Source: an uncultured Senegalimassilia sp.
GTDB lineage: Bacteria; Actinomycetota; Coriobacteriia; Coriobacteriales; Eggerthellaceae
Direction: 5' to 3'
DNA length: 8,905 nucleotides
NCBI RefSeq assembly: GCF_934632265.1
Contig: NZ_CAKTYH010000082.1
Coordinates: 1-8,905 of the forward strand
Positions 1-3,621 of this stretch are shown one piece after another. Both the position numbers and the translations under genes were made by a program. How positions within the stretch are numbered: the first letter of the stretch is position 1; each line of letters starts with the position of its first letter. The notes below the pieces were generated by a model that saw only the letters and a program-made list of their open reading frames with translations, did not search any database and was not told the DNA's origin.

Positions 1-275
1 TCGAGTCCATCTCCGCCGCGCTCGGCGTTTCCGTCAACGCCCTCAAGGATTACGGCGTCGAGACCGCGGGCGACCTCGCGTCGCTGCTCGTGCGGCTCGA
101 GGACTCCTTTGGCATCGTTCCCGCAGCCGACGGCTCGGGCCTCTCCCTGAACCCCAAGGCTCCACGCGCTCCCAAAGCCGCGATGGCGATCGAGCTGTGG
201 GCAGAGAAGCGCGCGCAGCTCGAGAACGGCGAGATCGACGCCGCCGAGTACGAGGACTGGAAAGCCTCGCTGTAG
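1..275 (+). CDS. XRE-family transcriptional regulator, C-terminal part (5' truncated)
   Basis: The open frame runs in from the left edge (first full codon at position 3) and ends at TAG 273-275, giving 90 visible residues. The beginning (SISAALGVSVNALKDYG) matches the last helix of an XRE/Cro-type helix-turn-helix and the linker after it. It is followed by a region typical of coriobacterial regulators of this kind (a helix around DLASLLVRLEDSFGI) and an acidic tail with the pattern WAEKRAQLENGEIDAAEYEDWK. The DNA-recognition helix lies outside the window, so the target is unknown. The internal ATG at position 90 should not be taken as the start, because the frame is open and family-like upstream of it. 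The XRE assignment is from recognition of the pattern; a different small HTH subfamily is possible. Confidence 0.72.
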   Translation, partial: ESISAALGVSVNALKDYGVETAGDLASLLVRLEDSFGIVPAADGSGLSLNPKAPRAPKAAMAIELWAEKRAQLENGEIDAAEYEDWKASL

Positions 276-384
276 CGGCTCCTCGCATTTCGCAATCAAC
301 GCAACCGAATCAGGACGCCAAGCTAGGCGGTGAGCGCCGCTCGCACCTGCGCATGCTGAGTTTTTACTCCCCATTGCATGCAAA

Positions 385-531
385 GGCATTTCCAGCGTAT
401 ATGGGGAGTAAATGGCGCGGTGGCTTACATGGCGGCACACGACAATACGCCAAGGCATTTCCCCTGGTTACTCCCGTTTTCATTGAGGCAGCTAGATTCT
501 TTACTCCCCATTAACCACCTGGGGAAACGCC
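385..531. repeat. Interspersed GGCRTTTCC words, imperfect inverted repeat
   Basis: AAGGCATTTCC occurs at 383-393 and again at 452-462. The segment 454-468 (GGCATTTCCCCTGGT) is matched on the opposite strand by 517-531 (ACCTGGGGAAACGCC), with 13 of 15 positions complementary. These words alternate with the TTTACTCCCC words, so the region appears built from two recurring motifs rather than one. Function unknown. Confidence 0.5.
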
Positions 532-741
532 GTACGGAGACCGTAAAAACGCCTATTGAGTTCGATTTGAGTTTCACAGGCCCCGAAACGGCCCCTTTTC
601 GCCTTCGGGGACAAAAATCGCACGTCTACTCACTCGGGATGAATCCTTACTCCCATTCCTCCGAATGCCGCCACGTACCCTGCCGTCTTGAAACACAGGG
701 GAGTAAATGGCGAAATCGCAGGTGAAAGGGAGTAAAAAGGC

Positions 742-778
742 AAAGAAAAAGCCCCCGTCCCGAAGCGGGAACGGAGGC
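742..778 (-). terminator. Intrinsic terminator reading leftward
   Basis: On the minus strand a GC-rich hairpin is followed at once by TTTTTCTTTG. Pairing is 751-753 with 776-778, 755-758 with 771-774, and 759-762 with 766-769, with one mismatch, one bulged base (770) and a 3-nt loop. The direction suits transcripts coming from the leftward NTPase gene, about 250 bp upstream on that strand. The plus-strand side has no immediate U-tract, although TTTTT occurs about ten bases later (789-793). Confidence 0.72.
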
Positions 779-1025
779 CAGATCATCGTTTTTACTCACC
801 GCCGTCGCTGGTGGCTTTGCCATGACTGTCGTACGAAAGGAAACTCAGCGGCACAGTGAGGCACTCAAAAATGCAGGTCAGAACCCTATCAGCCTACTCC
901 CACTCGATGACCCTGGTTCTGCCGTCTCATCATTCTAGTTGCGCCCAGTTTTCCGCACTGGCGCGAAGCGTATGCTGCCGACCGACGTGAAGTCGCGTCT
1001 CGTCGGCTTCGGGGCAAAAGCCATG

Positions 1026-1733
1026 TTAACGTGCGCTCCCGGTGACCTTCACCGTTTCGAGCACGAGTTCGCGGGATGCGTCGTCGGGGCCGATGGCGGT
1101 TGCTTTGCCCCAGCGCGGCTTGAAGCGCCGGCGTGCGTCGTTGAGCAGCGTCTCGCGCACCACGGCTATGGCGTGGGGGAATTGCGGTGTGGGGCCGGCG
1201 TCTAGGATGGCCAGCGCGTTGGTCAGCCCGCATCCGCGCAGAAGTTCGAGACGGCCGAGCTCGTCCACCACGAGCATCGCGTGCGCGGCGAGCTGGGGTT
1301 CATTGGCGGCTTGCGCGGTCGTGGGGTTATCGGCGCCATCGTCGGCCGGCGTGATGCTCGCTTGTTTCGCTAGCGCGGCGAAGTGGGCGTTGACCTGCGC
1401 GATCGCGGTGTCGGAGATGGCCCAGCCCAGCTTCGCCGCCTTCGCCTGCGCCCCTTCCGCGAACGCCTCGCCCTCGGCGGCCAGGTCGCGGCGGCGTGCG
1501 AACCCGATGCGCTCGCCCTGCGGCAGCAGCACGTTGTCGATGCCCAGCTTCTCGAAACGCCCGGCCCCGTCGAAGCCGTGCTTGCCGCCGGGTTGTCCCT
1601 CGGGCCGCGGCACCCATTGCCCGGGCGCAACCACGCCCGCGACGCACGTGCCCGCTGCTTGCAGGCTGGCGCACAGGTTCTCCAGCCATCTGGTTTTGCC
1701 GATCTGCACGTCGCCGGTGAGTAGAAACAGCAC
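1026..1733 (-). CDS. THEP1-like P-loop nucleoside-triphosphatase
   Basis: 235 residues. The start is GTG at 1733 (minus strand), chosen because AAGGGG lies 5 nt upstream and the P-loop begins at residue 7. Walker A is GDVQIGKT (7-14). Walker B with the family signature is MLVVDELGRLEL (153-164), the pattern seen in THEP1/NTPase_1 nucleotide phosphatases. The protein is longer than the usual 170-190 residues. The excess includes an Ala-rich, probably disordered stretch around 122-150. The family hydrolyses NTPs in vitro and its cellular role is unsettled. The gene is divergent from a DUF364 gene, and the shared promoter region suggests a common regulator and perhaps a common role in metal or cofactor handling (inference). 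The product appears cytoplasmic: no signal peptide or membrane segment is seen. Confidence 0.82.
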   Translation of the reverse strand: MLFLLTGDVQIGKTRWLENLCASLQAAGTCVAGVVAPGQWVPRPEGQPGGKHGFDGAGRFEKLGIDNVLLPQGERIGFARRRDLAAEGEAFAEGAQAKAAKLGWAISDTAIAQVNAHFAALAKQASITPADDGADNPTTAQAANEPQLAAHAMLVVDELGRLELLRGCGLTNALAILDAGPTPQFPHAIAVVRETLLNDARRRFKPRWGKATAIGPDDASRELVLETVKVTGSAR

Positions 1734-1763
1734 GCTGACCCCTTCTTTCGTCCATAGGATGCG

Positions 1764-1791
1764 TTACATTATAGGCAAGCGGCGATAATAC
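1764..1791 (+). promoter_or_regulatory. Candidate promoter for the DUF364 gene
   Basis: TTACAT (1764-1769) and TAATAC (1786-1791) are separated by 16 bp and would place a start near 1798, giving a leader of about 49 nt. Both boxes are weak matches and the assignment is tentative. It overlaps the leftward promoter. Confidence 0.35.
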
Positions 1792-1796
1792 TGACG
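1768..1796 (-). promoter_or_regulatory. Promoter for the THEP1-like NTPase gene
   Basis: The minus strand carries a perfect TATAAT at 1773-1768. The position 17 bp upstream reads CGTCAG (1796-1791), a poor -35, so activation or an unusual sigma preference is possible. The predicted start near 1761 gives a leader of about 27 nt ending in the AAGGGG ribosome-binding site. The -10 box overlaps the -35 of the opposing promoter, so the two promoters probably cannot be occupied at the same time. Confidence 0.55.
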
Positions 1797-1841
1797 AAAG
1801 AATAGCCGTAAGCTGGCATTTTCGATGTCGTTAAGGAAGGG

Positions 1842-1856
1842 GCGTTATGGTAACGC
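1842..1856. repeat. GCGTTA/TAACGC hairpin over the DUF364 start codon
   Basis: GCGTTA (1842-1847) and TAACGC (1851-1856) form a perfect 6-bp stem with a 3-base loop. The A of the ATG is the last base of the left arm and the T and G lie in the loop. The 7-mer GCGTTAC also occurs at 1761-1767, with its reverse complement at 1850-1856. It could act as an RNA hairpin limiting initiation or as a repeated protein half-site. Confidence 0.4.
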
Positions 1857-2707
1857 AGCAGAATCAGGCGGGTTTGCGGGAGACGGCGGCAATCTCGTTT
1901 CCGGGCACGGAAGCGCCGGGGACCGCGTGGGACCTGTACAACCAGATGATCGCGGGCATTCCCGAGGGCGTGTTCGTGCGCGATTACTGTTTGGGGCTGA
2001 ACTGGTCGTATGTCGAGGCGGATTGCGGCATGGGCGTGGCGTTCACCGTGCGCGGAGGGGGGGAGCGCACGTATAAGATGGATTTGCGCGGCATGGAGCT
2101 GCGCCAGGTGGCAGAGCTTCCGAAGTCCTGGTGCTTTCAGGAGGCCACGCTGGGCATCGCGGCGCTGAACGCGTGGTATTCGCGCCGCGAGCTGCTCGCC
2201 CCGCTCGGCTGCGAGTTCGCCGATCCCGCCGAGCATCATGGCGAGGACGAGGGCGGCGGCAACGGGCAGAAGCACGCGTTTTGCGCGTACAAGCCGCAAA
2301 TCGCCGCCAAAGGCGATGCGAACGTCGTGGTCGTGGGGCATTTCCCGCACGTGGCGGATATCGCCGAGTACGCAAACCTCACCGTTTTGGAGCGGAACTG
2401 CCGCGACGGCCTGGACACGCCCGACCCGGGGTGCGAGTACGTGATGCCGCAGGCGGACTACGCGTTCATCGCCGGCGTGACGCTGATCAACAAAACGGCG
2501 CCGCGCCTGCTCGATCTGGCGCGCAATGCCGCCACGGTGATGGTGGGGCCGAGCGTGGTCATGCCGCCGGCGCTGTTCGAGCGCGGGGTGCACGAGCTGG
2601 CGGGCTCGGTCGTGAACGACCCCGAGCGCGCAAGGTTCGCGGTGGCCAACGGCGGCGGCCAGCTGTTCGGCCAGGCACTGGTCATGGCCAGCCTGAAGGC
2701 GGAATAG
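1847..2707 (+). CDS. DUF4213/DUF364 putative heavy-metal chelation protein
   Basis: 286 residues. ATG 1847 is preceded by AAGGAAGGGG (1833-1842). The N-terminal part (about 30-110) fits the DUF4213 enolase-N-like region. The C-terminal part (about 145-280) fits the Rossmann-like DUF364 domain: GHFPHV (164-169), LERN (181-184), DPGCEY (193-198), GVTLINKT (210-217) and VGPS (233-236) are the recognisable family blocks. DUF364 proteins are annotated as putative metal chelators on structural grounds and often sit near metal or corrinoid transport genes; no enzymatic reaction is established. Cys 59, 96, 121, 146, 185 and 196 are visible, but a binding site cannot be assigned. The protein looks cytoplasmic. 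It is a single-gene unit divergent from the NTPase; no transporter gene lies in the window. I see no clear terminator after it. Confidence 0.85.
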   Translation: MVTQQNQAGLRETAAISFPGTEAPGTAWDLYNQMIAGIPEGVFVRDYCLGLNWSYVEADCGMGVAFTVRGGGERTYKMDLRGMELRQVAELPKSWCFQEATLGIAALNAWYSRRELLAPLGCEFADPAEHHGEDEGGGNGQKHAFCAYKPQIAAKGDANVVVVGHFPHVADIAEYANLTVLERNCRDGLDTPDPGCEYVMPQADYAFIAGVTLINKTAPRLLDLARNAATVMVGPSVVMPPALFERGVHELAGSVVNDPERARFAVANGGGQLFGQALVMASLKAE

Positions 2708-2751
2708 CGGATCGGCGTTTCCCCTGATAAACACTGTGGAATCCGAAAAGA

Positions 2752-2877
2752 CGAACGTTTGTATTGACAGTACGGACGTTCGCTTATATACTGCTTGCAA
2801 TGAGCCAGTGCGAACGCTCGGCGGTTAGCCGTGCCCAAGCTGGCGAAGGGTCCCGCCTTCGCCCATACCACGTTCGC
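2752..2877. promoter_or_regulatory. Alternating CGTTCGC/GCGAACG sites around the cassette promoter
   Basis: Related 6-7 bp words alternate in orientation: CGAACG 2752-2757, CGTTCGC 2777-2783, GCGAACG 2810-2816 and CGTTCGC 2871-2877. The first two bracket the -35 box; the second and third bracket the -10 box and start site. This is what an autoregulating toxin-antitoxin-like operon often shows, but which protein would bind is unknown. An actinobacterial LexA box was considered; the spacing does not fit. Confidence 0.45.
2764..2792 (+). promoter_or_regulatory. Near-consensus promoter of the DUF4160/DUF2442 cassette
   Basis: TTGACA (2764-2769) is perfect and is followed after exactly 17 bp by TATACT (2787-2792), which differs from consensus at one base. 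It is the best sigma-70-type promoter in the window. The start near 2799 would give a leader of about 130 nt before the first gene. Confidence 0.78.
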
Positions 2878-2914
2878 AAGATCCTCTTCGCCACGGGAAG
2901 GCGGCGCGCCGCCT
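2842..2914 (+). promoter_or_regulatory. Structured leader: two strong hairpins before DUF4160
   Basis: GGCGAAGG (2842-2849) pairs perfectly with CCTTCGCC (2856-2863) around a 6-nt loop. The 16-bp perfect palindrome AGGCGGCGCGCCGCCT (2899-2914) ends right at the ribosome-binding site GGGAAGGGG (2915-2923). Neither is followed by a U-tract, so they are not ordinary terminators. They may insulate or modulate translation, or serve as DNA sites. Confidence 0.45.
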
Positions 2915-2929
2915 GGGAAGGGGACTGGT

Positions 2930-3196
2930 ATGCCCGAGCTGAGCAGGTTTTACGGGATCGTCGTGAGAATGTATTTCGACGATGATCAGCAACACTCATT
3001 GCCTCATGTCCACGTGTACTACGGCAGCATGGACGCTTCGTATTCGTTGCAGGGAAAACTGCTTGGCGGTAAGATTCCGCCAAAGCAAGAGAAACTGCTT
3101 CTGGCCTGGATAGCCCTTCACGAGCAAGAATTGAACGAAAACTGGTTCTTGGCCAATAGCACCGGCGAATGCTATCGCATTCCGCCTTTGAGATAG
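2930..3196 (+). CDS. DUF4160 family protein, candidate toxin of a toxin-antitoxin-like pair
   Basis: 88 residues. ATG 2930 is chosen because GGGAAGGGG lies just upstream and MPELSRFYGIVVRMYFDD is the canonical DUF4160 beginning. The frame is open further upstream (a GTG at 2831), but that extension is the translated leader hairpins. Family blocks: RFYGI (6-10), the His-containing HSLPHVHVYYG (22-32), GKLLGGKIP (42-50), and the helix KLLLAWIALHEQELNENW (55-72). It lies 10 nt before a DUF2442 gene, the typical arrangement of this pair. DUF4160/DUF2442 pairs are regarded as toxin-antitoxin-like from their size, linkage and scattered distribution. The biochemical activity is unknown to me, and which partner is toxic is inference. 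The lower GC than the flanking genes suggests horizontal acquisition. Confidence 0.85.
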   Translation: MPELSRFYGIVVRMYFDDDQQHSLPHVHVYYGSMDASYSLQGKLLGGKIPPKQEKLLLAWIALHEQELNENWFLANSTGECYRIPPLR

Positions 3197-3206
3197 GGGG
3201 TACGCC

Positions 3207-3473
3207 ATGAAATGGGTTTGCGGTTTAAAGATTCTGTCTGTCGAACCTACCGAAAAGGGCACCCTTGTCATGAAGTGGTCCGATGGCACGACGCGCGTAT
3301 TCGATCCTATGCCGCGATTGCAGGGCGATTTCATGGGTAGGTTGAGGGATTCCGGGTATTTCAAGAAGGTTCGCATCACGGAATTCGGCGATGCGGTCGA
3401 ATGGCCTGCTGGCCAGGATTTCGCGCCTGAGTCGCTTTATGAGAACTCGGTGCTGTTAAGCGCTGGCGAGTAG
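3207..3473 (+). CDS. DUF2442 family protein, candidate antitoxin partner
   Basis: 88 residues. ATG 3207 is 10 nt after the DUF4160 stop, with a TAGGGGG ribosome-binding site that overlaps that stop codon, so translation is probably coupled. Family blocks: SVEPTEKGTLVMKWSDGTTRVF (11-32), then the F..L.DSGYF..V motif (42-55), and the C-terminal VEWPAGQDFAPESLY (64-78). DUF2442 is a small beta-rich domain, sometimes fused to DNA-binding domains; this copy has no HTH. It shares the lower GC of its partner. No clear intrinsic terminator follows: the dyad CGGAAC (3485-3490) / GTTCCG (3494-3499) has no U-tract. Confidence 0.86.
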   Translation: MKWVCGLKILSVEPTEKGTLVMKWSDGTTRVFDPMPRLQGDFMGRLRDSGYFKKVRITEFGDAVEWPAGQDFAPESLYENSVLLSAGE

Positions 3474-3531
3474 AGGACTTCCTTCGGAACGCGGTTCCGC
3501 TTCGCAGGGGCGTTTGCTTGTGCAGTCGCGA

Positions 3532-3585
3532 TACAATTTACATTGGACACACGAGCGTTCGACTTGCTGCTACAGCAAGTCGAAC
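3532..3585 (+). promoter_or_regulatory. Perfect 13-bp dyad and possible promoter before the helicase gene
   Basis: GTTCGACTTGCTG (3557-3569) is the exact reverse complement of CAGCAAGTCGAAC (3573-3585), with a 3-base centre (3570-3572). A possible -10 box TACAAT (3532-3537) lies just upstream, placing a start near 3544 so that the dyad would begin about 13 nt into the transcript. The -35 is not convincing. No U-tract follows on either strand, so this is not a terminator; an operator or a 5' RNA hairpin is more likely. Confidence 0.5.
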
Positions 3586-3621
3586 ACATTAGATTCGCAT
3601 GCTTTGTAAAGGAACTGCCCT

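Larger units (their letters stand above)
363..797. repeat. Cluster of TTTACTCCC(C) words in both orientations
   Basis: Copies seen directly: TTTACTCCCCAT at 363-374 and 500-511; its exact reverse complement ATGGGGAGTAAA at 401-412; TTACTCCC at 468-475; TTACTCCCAT at 647-656; GGGGAGTAAA at 698-707; GGGAGTAAA at 728-736; TTTACTC at 791-797. The first two adjacent copies form a perfect 12-bp inverted repeat separated by 26 bp. The copies at 403-417 and 698-712 share 15 bases (GGGGAGTAAATGGCG). Eight copies within 435 bp is well beyond chance. The role is unknown: binding sites for a regulator or recombinase, or remnants of a mobile element end, are possible. Confidence 0.75.
276..1025. other. 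750-bp intergenic region, no convincing gene
   Basis: No frame here combines the third-position GC bias of the neighbouring genes with a recognisable protein. The stretch from about 355 to 930 is visibly richer in A and T than the flanks. It contains the TTTACTCCCC word cluster, the GGCRTTTCC words, an inverted repeat CCCCGAA (581-587) / TTCGGGG (604-610), an inverted repeat CAGAACC (879-885) / GGTTCTG (915-921), and a leftward terminator. A frame from 378 to 725 is open but contains the repeat words themselves and looks non-coding. I see no tRNA or complete insertion sequence. Confidence 0.6.
1743..1802. promoter_or_regulatory. Perfect 10-bp dyad bracketing the divergent promoters
   Basis: TTCTTTCGTC at 1743-1752 is the exact reverse complement of GACGAAAGAA at 1793-1802, with 40 bp between. 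The centre (1772/1773) falls on the leftward -10 box. The right arm covers the leftward -35 position and the probable rightward transcription start; the left arm lies just inside the leftward leader and upstream of the rightward -35. This geometry suits an operator for one regulator controlling both genes. Protein binding is inferred, not shown. Confidence 0.5.

Noticed and set aside
378..725. Open plus-strand frame of 115 codons in the left intergenic region
   Set aside because: It spans the repeat words, lacks a ribosome-binding site and the third-position GC bias of nearby genes, and resembles no family.
894..926. Minus-strand reading ending in TRVIEWE then stop, reminiscent of a GMP synthase C-terminus
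   Set aside because: A stop codon lies only ten codons upstream and no other part of such a gene is present, so a remnant cannot be supported.
822..938. Small plus-strand frame of 38 codons (begins MTVVRKETQ)
   Set aside because: No ribosome-binding site, weak codon bias, and the frame is open upstream through a terminator hairpin; more likely chance.
1042..1788. Long plus-strand frame of 248 codons opposite the NTPase gene
   Set aside because: Shadow of the high-GC NTPase gene on the other strand; Ser/Ala/Arg-rich with no recognisable domain.
2752..2783. LexA/SOS box at the DUF4160 promoter
   Set aside because: The actinobacterial box needs GAAC and GTTC four bases apart; here the words are much further apart.
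1769..2800. Minus-strand frame of 343 codons opposite the DUF364 gene
   Set aside because: Shadow frame: His/Arg/Ala-rich and without family features, whereas the plus strand has clear DUF364 motifs.
2831..2929. N-terminal extension of DUF4160 from a GTG start
   Set aside because: It would translate the leader hairpins; the family begins at MPELSRFYG, which has its own strong ribosome-binding site.
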